The notes under the pieces are model-generated. The model ran no database searches. It was not told where the DNA came from and worked only from the letters and a program-made list of their open reading frames with translations. From assembly GCA_033002965.1 (NCBI GenBank), contig JAURVB010003128.1:124001-188000 (forward strand): a DNA stretch of 64,000 nt. Direction: 5' to 3'. This stretch comes from Piper betle (taxonomy: Eukaryota > Streptophyta > Magnoliopsida > Piperales > Piperaceae). Shown here piece by piece: positions 34,166 through 45,118 of this stretch. A program made the position numbers and the translations under genes. The stretch's first letter is position 1, and every line of letters begins with the position of its first letter.

Positions 34166-34311
34166 ATAAATAGAAGTAGAGATAGGATTAGTCTAATAAA
34201 TAGAAGTAAGTAGAGATTGGATTAGTCTAATAAATAGAAGTAAGTAGAGATTGGATTAGTCTAATAAATAGAAGCAAGTAGAGATTGGATTAGTCTAATA
34301 AATAGAAGTAA
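34166..34311. repeat. 34-bp tandem repeat upstream of SARD4-type gene
   Basis: A unit of 34 bp (AATAGAAGTAAGTAGAGATT followed by GGATTAGTCTAATA-type sequence) is repeated four to five times. Later copies are nearly identical and the first lacks four bases. It lies about 57-202 bp upstream of the minus-strand start codon, so in the proximal promoter or 5' leader. Confidence 0.9.
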
Positions 34312-35434
34312 TAGCAACGATTTCATGTCGGCTTCTCTCAAATTGTGCTTGCAAAAATATATATTAAAAATCTCAAATCTCAACTTTTTTTATCTCCATC
34401 CCAAATTAACGATATTTGTAACCAAGATTTAAATGGAATTGTGCAAAACAAATCACGATGAAGAGGAGGTTCATACTACGATGAGGATTGTTAGTGACGT
34501 CCGTGGAAGGGATAGAAGAAGGGGGGACTTGGTCCATTTGGAAACGTCGATGAAACGACGCTGGACTTGGAAAGGCGGCCTTCGACCTTTCCAACGTAAA
34601 AAAATCTTTGCTCCTTCGAAAGAAAAAAATTCTTTGTTTTTGCAATAAGATGGTGCATGCTGACTTTGATGCAGGGGTACCAGTACAAGGAAAATTTATG
34701 TAGCAGCCATAGGGCCATATTTCACAGGAGGTTAAGCCCATTAAGTTGTTTTCTACCGATATGGCCCATCATGATGATGCTTCACATTATACACCTACCA
34801 GAGTTGGCCAGTATTCAAGCGCCGCCTGTTCGTTTTACAAGATAGATAGATAGATTGCCTATTTTTGACATTTTGAATCCACCATGATTGGTATTTATGG
34901 ACCCTTTTTCTACCTCTATATCTTTTAGGACTTAGTTCAAAGTCAACCAAAGTTTAGCGTATCTTTAATTTCTCTATATATTGTACAGGTGGAAATCTCG
35001 TCCCCTCAATTGCTTCAATGAAAGTGGATGATGAGGAATTGAAGTATTTATGGAGTGAACAATTAATGATATCTTATCGAGATAATAAATTAGGGGATTG
35101 GAGTAGAAGGTATATCTCCCCGTTGATTCCAAAATCGCAGGATATTCCGCCACATATTCTCATCTGTCCATGCCTCCAGTCTTTGCCCTCCGAATTCCCC
35201 GCTCCTGTCCAGTTCGCAATCATTTTTAGCGATCTCCAAATCGTTACCCATCAGATTGTTGCCCACCATTAGTGACCAAGCGGAGTGCACTTACACACAA
35301 ACGAAGGCATATGAGGGTAACCACTTGCATTAGAGCAATAGGTTTCTTTTGTTTTCACCGTGTTTCAACGTTTTTATCTTTGATTATATCCCCACGGTAT
35401 TTTTATAGGTTTTTTAATACCTACTTAATTTAAA

Positions 35435-35469
<35 letters not shown>

Positions 35470-35568
35470 AAGTATAGGACTATAATCTACATAATTAGGA
35501 ATTTAAAATATTAGAAAATTTTGATATATTTATAATTATATTATCAAATTAAATTTGTTACTTAATAA
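34312..35568. other. spacer with (ATT)n microsatellite
   Basis: No gene is supported. An (ATT)n tract stands at about 35434-35468. Short frames at 34433-34845 and 35018-35272 show no family features. Confidence 0.5.
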
Positions 35569-37880
35569 TATATGTTTATTGTTTGTCCAAACCGTGTGAT
35601 CGACTCCTTAGTTGAGCCCATGCCTCCCTCACCTGGACCAATAGCTGCATCAACATCAAAAGTAGTCCCCCATAGTTCCAAAATCAAAGGAATGGTGGGT
35701 GATAAATTTAAGCCATCAAATATGGAACCAAGGGAGAAAAAGGAAAACTTGGGTTCTACAAATACTCCACGATAAATCTATGAAAGAGGGGGACTCATAC
35801 CCTTCGGCAAACCCCAAGCACACTGGTGGAAAGGTAGAAGTGCCCATTGCCACTCGGACGATAGCTGCCGCCGGCAAGGTCCACCGTTGCCCAAAACCTA
35901 TCTATTGGACTAGCTTTATTGCAAAAAGCCGCCATCTTCCTCCCATCCATTCAGCCATCCCAGGTTGCCTCCGACCGTGTTGTCATGTCCAATAGACTCC
36001 CATCATCGCCACCTACGGATCCCCGTCTATAGCTACCATTAAATAAGCCCATAGCTGCCTGGAAATCATCGGCAAATTGCCCATTGGAGAAGGGAGGATT
36101 AGAAATAAAAAATGCGTTGTCAAGTTTGAACCAACCATCCAGCCATCTTCGATCACCACTGGCCACTTCACTACTACTAGGCTCTCCTCAACACCGTAAA
36201 CAAACCCAAGTCGAGATCCGCCGCTAAAGAGCCTTGACATCACTAAAAAACTACCCAAAAGAAGCCCACCGAAAAAGTGCAGCAACAAAATGCTACTGTC
36301 TTTCTGACCTCCATCCGGCCGACTTAGGCCATCACCTCCCATGTTGCTGCCCCCAGGTTCACCTCACTCCCAGGGACAAACTCAAGTCAAACCCCTCCAC
36401 ATTCGGCTATCCCCGTCACCAAAAAACAGCGCTAGAGGCCAGCCAAAAAGCAGTACTGATGAAACTTTCCGGCTCCACTACCACCAAACGGAAGCGCCTC
36501 CGACCACCATACCACCGCAAAACCACTCATCGGTCCGAAACCTACTAACCTGGGCAATCGTTGTCAACATCAGCAACCGAAAAAGCCATCGTTGTAGCCA
36601 CAAAAGCTGCTGTTGTATTGCCGTGGTAGCTGGGTCTATGGGGCCCATTTGCTGTTGATCGTGTCCACAGGTTTATTCGTGTTTGTGATTGCTAAGAGTT
36701 GACCATGAATCGATCAGACACGTAATTAGGTATATGACCAATTAGAAAGTAGTAGTACTGTTTGAAGAAGTTTGTGTGAGTAACAAAGAAATGATATTAG
36801 AGACAAAGAATGCAGCGCTACGAAGAAGTGGTAATGAAGATGATCAATTCACGTCCACTCAAGGAAGGCAAAGCCAATAAAATCCCGGCCGAAGCAGCAA
36901 AACAAAAAAGTGCAGAGAAGCGAACAACTTTTGGCACTTCGTCCAGCTAGCCTAGGACATCTCCAAAGCCACCCTAGGACATCTCCAACCACACCACTGC
37001 CTCCAACAAACTCCCACTATTGCCAACTACGGACCCAAGCCAAAAAACACAGTCAAAAGAAGTCACTAATTGCCGTGATACAGCCCGAAAAATGCTCGCC
37101 AGAGCAACAAAACAAAAAAGTGAAGAGAAGCGACCAACTTTGGGTCATCCGTCTAGCCAGCCTAGATCATCTACGACAACACTGATGCCTCCAACAGATG
37201 CCCATCATCACTGAATACGGACCCTAGTCAATATCCATCACTTAAAAGTCTCGCCCTTGCCAAAAAACCGTCCAAAAGAGGCCTATCGGAGCACTACAGG
37301 AGCATAACTCGACCAACTTCTAGGACTCTGTCAGTCTAATCACTGCCACCGAAGGACAAGACGCTAACTCGAATTGATCCCCCTCATCTTTGAGTACAAA
37401 ACCAAGTCAAGTCCCACAGCACTAAGACTCCACTATTGCCAAAAACGGCGATAGAACCGGGCCAAAAGAAGTTCCGCCGAAACTTTCTGGTGCTACCACC
37501 ACCAGACAGAAGCGCCTCCAACTACCGGACCACCTCCAAACCACTCATTAGTCGGAGATCTACTGTTCTTAGTGGCCTCCCCTCGCCGTCGTCGCCGTCA
37601 CCGGAAAAGTTGTCACCAAAGCCCCTAAAGTCACCGCTGCACAGTTGCCATAGTTGGGTACGCTGGGCCCATTTATTGTTGTTCATGTTTGAGCTATTGG
37701 CCGAAACATGAGCAGATTTGAGCCAACAACCACACCACGGACCCGCCATGACCCAAATTTGAACTAGTGCACCATACTCCACTTGCAACTTGACACACCC
37801 AGCATTTTTGGAAGCCTGTGTATAAGCCCGTGTATACCACCCAGTCTGGTCCAACATTTATCCTACTTTGAACCGGTCCG
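35569..37880. repeat. unclassified degenerate C-rich repeat, two related blocks
   Basis: Two blocks about 1 kb apart are clearly related: 36360-36655 and 37380-37690 share AAACTTTC, then ACCACCA, GAAGCGCCTCC, CCACTCAT and GGGCCCATTT in the same order. A third pair, 36895-36960 and 37105-37160, shares CAAAACAAAAAAGTG and AGAGAAGCGA. Many stops exclude a present gene. It may be a tandemly grown part of an LTR or DNA transposon; the class is not determined. Confidence 0.6.
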
Positions 37881-38340
37881 AAGTGGTCCAGTTCAATCTA
37901 TATATTGTTCTAGAAAATAATTTGAAGGCTTTTTCGACTTTAGATTAAAACGAAATTTGCTAACTCATTATTTTTACACTCCGGATGTAGTGACAGGGTT
38001 ATTTTAAAAATTTGAAGACAAGAAATGGACAACCAAGGCATTAAAGTCAAATCTATTAAAGGCAAATCAAATTTAAATAGGTAGCAAAATTTACTATTTT
38101 TTATTAAGTGTAAAATCAAAGAAAAAATATTGAATTTGTGATAATCAAGTTATTATGAACTAACTTAGGAATTCAAATTTATCTCCAAGGAAGTATGTAA
38201 AAGTCTTTTATCTTTCATCACTAGCGACATTTTATTTATTTAACTCACACAAATTTTTTGTGCGGTAAGGACGCCTTTAGTCCTTCCAAACTTACTCATC
38301 TAACACAACATGAAGCAAAGTGTAATTACGGGGTGAAAAA
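37881..38340. other. AT-rich spacer
   Basis: No gene or clear repeat was seen. Confidence 0.5.
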
Positions 38341-38576
38341 TCTCGTGCCTTTTTACAAATTTTATTAAAAAGAGTATAATTTTATTTAAATTTAAAATAT
38401 TTAAAAATAAATTCTATTTAGTTATAAAAACCTTTTACATTTTAAAAATAAAAACATTTTTAATATTTGTATATGCAACTATATTTTTGTTAAAACTAAG
38501 TAAATATTAATTATTTTTATTTTAAAATAATAATTTTGAAATTAATTTTATATACCCGTGCATCGCAGGGATCTAA
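38341..38576 (+). mobile_element. possible short Helitron-like remnant
   Basis: The right end has CCCGTGCATCGCAGGG (38555-38570), a near-hairpin with one base missing from the stem, then ATCTAA. A 5' TC preceded by A stands at 38341. The terminal CTAA is followed by C rather than T, and the hairpin is imperfect, so this is weaker than the copy at 13385. Confidence 0.35.
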
Positions 38577-38880
38577 CGTATAAATATAAATGAGCATAAA
38601 GAGAGTGTGCCATTTTTCATGCTCGTTGGCCTACTTAACCTAAATCAAAATTATGATTCAGATGTGGGTATTACCATGTCCGAATCCCACGTCGCCACCA
38701 CGTTGAATACGCGCCTGCTTTTACGGGCACTTCTCCATAAACGTCCAAAACGGAAAACTGACGGAACGTAAACGTGGCAGATTCCCATTTGGAGACCTCA
38801 AAAGCGGGCCCGGTACGGGCTCAAGGGGAATAGGGAATCAAACCGGTAATATCCTCTTCAAACAGGGGCATATGCGCCCC

Positions 38881-38888
38881 GAATATTC
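38881..38888. promoter_or_regulatory. P1BS (PHR1-binding) site upstream of SPX gene
   Basis: GAATATTC matches the palindromic consensus GNATATNC bound by PHR1-type phosphate-starvation regulators. It lies 161 bp before the ATG of an SPX gene, a family known to be induced through such sites. Chance matches of a degenerate 8-mer are possible, but position and target agree. Confidence 0.6.
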
Positions 38889-39048
38889 CATCCCCCCCGC
38901 CCCCTCTCTTATATCCCCTCTCCCCCCACCCGCTCTTTCTCCCCCTCCTTACCACTTTCCCCTCCTGCCTCGGTCAACTGTCAGAGCTTCGGGAGACGCG
39001 ATCCTCACCGTCGGGAGCTCGCTTGGGTTCGATCGGGGCCGTTGATTG

Positions 39049-40900
39049 ATGAAATTCGGGAAGCGTCTGAGTGGCCAGGTGGAGGAGACGATCCCCGAGT
39101 GGCGCGACAAGTTCCTCTCCTACAAGGACCTCAAGAAGCGCCTCAAGCTCATCTTCCCCGCTCCGGCGGCGGACATGCCGGCGCCGGCGGAGACGAGCGG
39201 GGCGGCAAGCGGCCGCGGCTGGCCGGGGAGGACGGGGCGGGGGCGGCCGGGGTGACGGAGGAGGAGGCGGACTTCATTCGGCTGCTCGAGGACGAGATCG
39301 ACAAGTTCAACGCCTTTTTCGTTGAGAAGGAGGAGGAGTACATCATCCGCCAAAAGGTTCGACTTCCTTTTTCAATCTCTGAATTAATGGATGTGTTGAA
39401 TTTCCATCTTGGCTAAATTACGACGGGGCATTTGTTTGTGCAGGAGTTGCAGGACCGGGTGGGTAGAGCCAAGGAGTCCAAGGAGGAGCTGATGAAGATA
39501 CGCAAGGAGATTGTTGATTTCCACGGGGAGATGGTGCTTCTGGAGAACTACAGCGCCCTCAACTACACAGGTAAATTGAATCCGTCACCAATTCTATGGT
39601 TCATGTTTGTAATCTGCAGGTATATGCTTTTGCTTTCGGCTGGGTATGATTCCAATGTAAAGCAGCGTTAAAACTATTGATCATGGATCTTTGATGTTGT
39701 TATTATTGAATATCTGTGAATAAATGGGGATGAATGCGTACTCTCAATAAACTTAGGTGGACGATGAGAAGGAATTTTTTAATATGACAAGGGAGGGGGG
39801 CCAATGAAAAATCATTCGCCATCGTGTAGGTGTCTGCTGATTTTGCCTCTTACTTCAATCGAAAGGCAAAAGCACCCACTGGTGGTGTTGTTTTCCCTTG
39901 TGTATGACGTTTTGTGAGCCATGCTTTATCTCTCTCTTTACCAAACTTCTTGTTATTATTAAATATTCATGTTGGTTGGTCGACTCTCGGTTGTTAATAG
40001 GATAGGATAATTTTCATCCATTGAACGTGCTCCGTCTGTCCTTAGCTGGGTCTTTTTGATCTCCTTGGAAAGTGGCACTCGTTCCAAAGATTCTTGCTGT
40101 TACTTGTGTGGCTGTCGTGACGGCACGCTTGGTCACGAGGTTCCTTTTACAACTGTTGATGTTGTTGTGAATGGGATCACTCACTAAGATAGCTTTTAGA
40201 AAATTCTGTGGGAACATTCTTTGACAGAAGGATTCTCTCCAACTCTTCTCCGTTTCTGTTACGGTAAACACTAACGAGTAGACGTCAGTGGGTTGCCAAG
40301 TTTTAGATTTTGTATGGCAGAGAATCTTAAAATCTGTTGGTTACAGTTGCACCCCAGGGGAGGATAGAAAAAGTAAACTGAGAGTATAGTCAAATAGTGT
40401 GCTTTGTTGATTTTGTCATTACATACTATTCCTTGTTGTCTAAAGTTTTGTGATTATTTGATTCAACAGGGATGGTAAAAATACTCAAGAAATATGAGAA
40501 GAGAACTGGAGCTCTTATACGTTTACCCTTCATCCAGAAGGTCTTGCAAGAACCTTTTTTCACAACGGATCTACTTTATAAGCTTGTGAAGGAATGTGAA
40601 GCTATGCTAGACGGTCTTTTTGCCCGCGAGGTCTCTGTGTCTGGGGCAGCATTTGAGGCAAAATCCGGTACTGGTGAAGAGAAACCTCTTGGTGGGCTTG
40701 AGGAGTTGGGCGAGATTGAACACATGGAGAGCTTATACATGAAGAGCACCATGTCGGCGTTGCGTTCTCTGAAGGAGATCAGAAGCGGTAGCTCGACTGT
40801 CAGTGTCTTCTCTTTGCCTCCACTGCAAGGTAGTGGAGTGGAGGATATATGGGACAAGATGAAAGTCCCTGCGTTGGAGCAAACGACTGCTAGCTCTTGA
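39049..40900 (+). CDS. SPX-domain protein, one frameshift in exon 1
   Basis: Three exons, 39049-39356, 39444-39570 and 40470-40900, with GT..AG introns of 87 and 899 bp, would encode about 288 residues. Landmarks are [20 protein letters not shown] and [11 protein letters not shown] at the start, [60 protein letters not shown] and [13 protein letters not shown], then the SPX1/SPX2-type tail [19 protein letters not shown] and [10 protein letters not shown]. Stand-alone SPX proteins bind inositol pyrophosphates and restrain PHR factors when phosphate is plentiful. The start frame and the frame of [10 protein letters not shown] differ by one base. The change falls in a variable linker near a run of four G at about 39199-39202, so it is either a real lesion or a base lost in sequencing. 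All splice phases otherwise agree. Confidence 0.88.
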
Positions 40901-42741
40901 GCATCTTTGACAGATGGCTTGGGATTGTTTTTTTCACTGGTAATCGGCAGAATGTTTGTGTAAACTTACGAGTACTTTTATAAACAAATACGTGTAAAGT
41001 ATATATACTTTTAGATGCATATGTTTAAACGACTGATCTAGACAATGTAATTTTGATATCTGATGACATTCTGTTGTCTGTGCGCTGTAGACGTTTAAAG
41101 TGAAGTCAATTCTGTTCTTGCTTTCTCTTGCATTGTGCTATATTTAAAGTGTCGATGGCGTGTGTAACTGCTTGTAATCGTACAGTTCGGCAGTTAAAGT
41201 ACATTGCAACCCTAGTTCAAGAATTGTCAAGCTTCTTAACCTTTAAGGAACCACAAGAAACAGTAAACGATGTAGAGTCGTAAGGATGTCATCAGAAGCC
41301 ATCGTGAGAATACATCATTTGATAGAAGCATATTAAACCTCTACTACTATGTTTTACCAAAACGGAGCTTAATCTTCGTTGGGAACACATTACCATATAC
41401 ACTGCCAAACAGTTCATGAAATGCGCTTCTTCGGGAGGAAAGCGTGACTTATCATTAAGGAGCAGTTGGTGGAGCCATCAACATATTGAGGCAAATCTCT
41501 ATACGATGACTGGGTTGTAATATTTGAGGGGGTAGATATTATCCTGAAACGCGTTGAACTAAGGAGAGGATAACATGATCCCGACTTACAGAATTTGGTG
41601 GCCAATTGCAGGATAACGTATACTGTAGCTGTATTTCATGCTCTGCACTATGCTCTCTGTTTTCATATTATGTGTTAGCGATGAAATCAACTACATCTAA
41701 TCTACAAATACCGTCGCAAGTGTGAGAATAATTGCTAGCTAAGCAGCTTACAAAAATCCGCAATGTTAAAATTGGGCCAAATAGGCCCACTCCGACCTAG
41801 TTGAAAAATGGGAACTAGGAACACTCATGTCCAAAAAATTATAAAAAACCTCATTTGGTGATTTTTTTTTTAAGAAGGAAGACACATATACAGAAAGTAA
41901 AACATATAAGAGGTTCACCGTTATACAAGTGAGACGAGCCGAAGCGCAGCTACACTTGTTATACAAACGTTGAGTCCAACACACAACCACCAGTTCATAT
42001 AATTGACTAAGTAGCTTGAGGCCATCACATGGGGTGGGTGTAACTTGCCTATCAAGCTCACTTGGTGATAGGGTGGGTAAGGACGGTGACCATGTGAATT
42101 CGGACCCGGTGACTCGCTGTTCAAATATATCTAACGGAATTTAACCGATAAATTATGATCAAAAAAATAAATCAAATATTGATATTTGACCAAATGATCA
42201 ATTGAGTGACCGATAAAAATTATAACTTAATAATATAAATAATCTTTTTAAAGTTTATTACTAAATTAGCAATGGTAATTATTAAAATCATTTATGCAGC
42301 CCCGCTTCCCCCGCCGGCCCCACCTCGCACATATGAACTATGATTAATTTTAAAGATAAATTTTATTTGAATAAAAAAATAAATAATTATAATTATTTAA
42401 TTTTTTATTAGATTTTTTTCAAGATAATTACATATACTCTTATTATTAAGAAGTTATGCATTGACCTTAGATGAGTTGGAATCTGTAATTTTTAAAGGTC
42501 AACGATATTTTTATTATTATTTAAAAAAAGAGTAAAGAGATTAAAACTCATGACCCTGAGATATTTTTATTATATTTTTTATTTTTATTTTTATATTTTA
42601 ATTAATTATTTTTTATTTTAAATTTTATTAGTAAATTTTGATTTTATTAATAAGATAATTTGGCGGGCAGGTGGGATTGAACTAAAAAGGCTCTCTTAGC
42701 AATAATCATTTATGCGGCTTTTTTATAATTTTAATATGTAT

Positions 42742-42775
<34 letters not shown>

Positions 42776-42789
42776 AAAATACACCATAC
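40901..42789. other. spacer; short retroposon-like segment
   Basis: The 3' UTR of the SPX gene comes first. A T-run at about 41863-41876 followed by a C/G-richer tract to 42120 resembles a reversed poly(A)-tailed retroposon, but no tRNA-type promoter boxes are convincing. ATCATTTATGC occurs at about 42287 and again at about 42704, which could be the direct repeat of an AT-rich insertion. No gene is supported. Confidence 0.4.
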
Positions 42790-45118
42790 GCTGCATCAAA
42801 ATGCAGCGTATGGGCAGCTTTTGGATTTGGACCGTTGGATCAAAATCCAACGGTCCAAATCCATCCTTCGTTTTTTCCCCCCTCCCCCGTTTTCTCCTGC
42901 CCAGGGCGCCGCCCCTTGCCGGATTCCGCCGCCGCCACCCCGCCCGCCACCGCCGCCCCGTCTGCCGCCGCGCCCCCCGCCCGCAGCCCCTGCCCCCACC
43001 CCCCGCCCCGTCCGCCGCCGAGTCCCCCTGCCCACAGCCTTCCCCCCTGTTTCCCCTGCCCCCTCCGCTGCATCGCCCCCACCCACCCCCTGCCCGCAGC
43101 CATCCCCCCCACCGCCCCTGTTTCCCCTGCCCCTCCGTCGCCTCGCCCCCGCCCGCTCCCTACCCGGTTCCCCGCCCCCTGCCGCCTGTTTCGCCCCACC
43201 CCCGCCGCGGCCCCGCCCGCCCCTGCCCCGTTTTCGCCACCCTCCCCGGCCGCCCGTTTCGCCCCCACCCTCGCCGCCGCCCCGCTCGTCGACCAAGCTC
43301 CTCCCCGCCGTCTGCTGCACTGGCCACCTCCACGCCGGCGTCACCTGCTTCACCGCCGGCGGTGGCGCGACAAAACACCGGGAAAGAAGGAGCAATGGCA
43401 TTTTCGTAATAAAAATTTGACTCGCTCCTGACTCGAGTCAAATTTACGAAATAAATTTTAAAAATAAAATATAATAAAATAAAAACTTGACTTGCTTCTG
43501 ACTCAAGTTAATTTTATAAAATAAAATTTTAAAATAAAATAATATAAAATAAAAATTTGATTCGCTCCCCGCTGACGCCGCTGCTTGCCGACCACCTCCC
43601 TGCCGCCACCCACACCCTGCCCCCGCCCCTCGGGTCGTCTCCCCGATCTCGACTGAAGTCAAATTAAAAAATATTATTTTATATTTTAAATTTATTTCAC
43701 AATAATTTTTAAATTTTTTTAAAAAATACAAAACCATAAAATAAAATATTATAAAATAAAAACTTGACTCGATCCCGATCTTGACTGGAGTTAAATTAAT
43801 ATTATTGAATAATTTTTTTAAAAAATAATTTCGTAATAAAAACTTAACTCGAGTCGGGATAAAGTCAATAATATGAAATAAATTTAAAAAATATAAGATA
43901 ATTTTGTAATAAAAACCTGACTCGATCATGTGCGGGACCGAGTCAAGTTTTTATTACAAAATAACTTTATTACTGAATAAATTTTTATTACAAAATAAAT
44001 TTTATTACAAAATAAATTTTAAAAAATAAAATAATTCCGTAATAAATTATTTTAACTCGAGTCCGATTAAGTAAAATTTTTATTACCAAAATACTCTCCT
44101 CTATTTCTTCCTCATTTTTTTGGCGCGCCACCCCTGCCGGCGACCTTGCGGCCGGCAGCCCGCTGGCCAACAATGTCACCGCCTCGGGGCTGGATGGGCC
44201 TGGTGGGAAATGTACGGCGCCGGTCTCGTGTGGGACGGAATAAAGTTTTTATTACAAAATTATTTTATTTTTTTAAATTTATTTCGTAATATTGAATCGA
44301 TCTCGTGCGAGATCGAATCAAGTATTTATTATAAAAAAATTTTATTTTTTTTATTTATTTCATAATATTGACTCGATCTCGTGCGAGATCGAATCAAGTA
44401 TTTATTATAAAAAAATTTATTTTTTAAATTTATTTCGTAATATTAACTCGAGTCAGGGACCGAGTAAAGTTTTTATTACGATTTTACCCTCCCGTGTTCC
44501 CCCCGCTCTCTCTCGCCGCGCCACCCCACCGCCGGCGACGTCGCCTCCGGCCACCTCGCCGCTGGCCGTTCGCTGGCAACACTGTCGTCGCGTCGCCCGC
44601 GGGGGCTGGGGGCCGCGGCGTGGGGAGGGGCCGCGCCGCGGGCGGGGACGGGGGCGACGCGTCTGCGGGTGGGGATGGGGGCGATGCGTCTGCTGGCAGG
44701 GGCGGGGGGTGCGCCGCGGCGCCGGGCGAGGGAGGGGGGCCGCGGCTGGCCCGGGCAGGGGGAGTGGTGAGGGGGAAACGTGGTGGGCGGGGGGGCCGCG
44801 GCTGCGGGCGGGGGCTGGGGCGGATGGTGGCGGCCGGGGGGAACAAAGCGAGGGGAGGGGCCGCCGCAGCAGCAGGCGAGGGCGGTGGGTGGCTGCGGGC
44901 AGGGCCGGGGCCGAGGGCGGGACGGAGTTGGGGGGTACCGGGCTGGGCCGGGCAGCAGCGGAATCCGGCAGGACGCGGCGGAATCCGGCAAGGGGGCGGA
45001 ATCCGGAAGAGAAACAGGGAGGGGGGAAACGGTATTTTATTTTGGGCCGTTGGATTTCGATCCAACGGCCCAAAAACAAAAACGCTGCCTGCGCTGCCAA
45101 AACATGGCAGCGCAGCAC
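42790..45118. mobile_element. inverted-repeat element with palindromic ends
   Basis: The two ends are related as inverted repeats over roughly 110 bp. Each has a small hairpin (ACGCTGCATCAAAATGCAGC left; GCGCTGCCATGTTTTGGCAG read inward on the right), then GGCAGC, then CCGTTGGAT..ATCCAACGG, then a C-run and a CTTGCCGGATTCCGCC stretch. The inside is very GC-rich at both sides (42900-43380 and 44480-45030) and AT-rich in the middle. Proline/glycine-rich frames up to 305 codons on both strands are composition artefacts. No transposase and no clean target duplication were found, so the class (Mutator-like, foldback or other) is open and the ends are approximate. Confidence 0.65.
43390..44480. repeat. 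degenerate palindrome-bearing repeat array
   Basis: Units of roughly 75-90 bp carry TTTTATTACAAAAT-like tails and a palindrome around TTGACTCG..CGAGTC. Two adjacent units at about 44283-44430 contain TCGATCTCGTGCGAGATCGA with perfect 9-bp arms, 76 bp apart. Arms vary among the other units. The array fills the AT-rich middle of the inverted-repeat element. Confidence 0.75.

Noticed and set aside
41863..42120. Possible SINE in reverse orientation (T-run plus C/G-rich head)
   Set aside because: No convincing A and B box pair and no target duplication, so not called.
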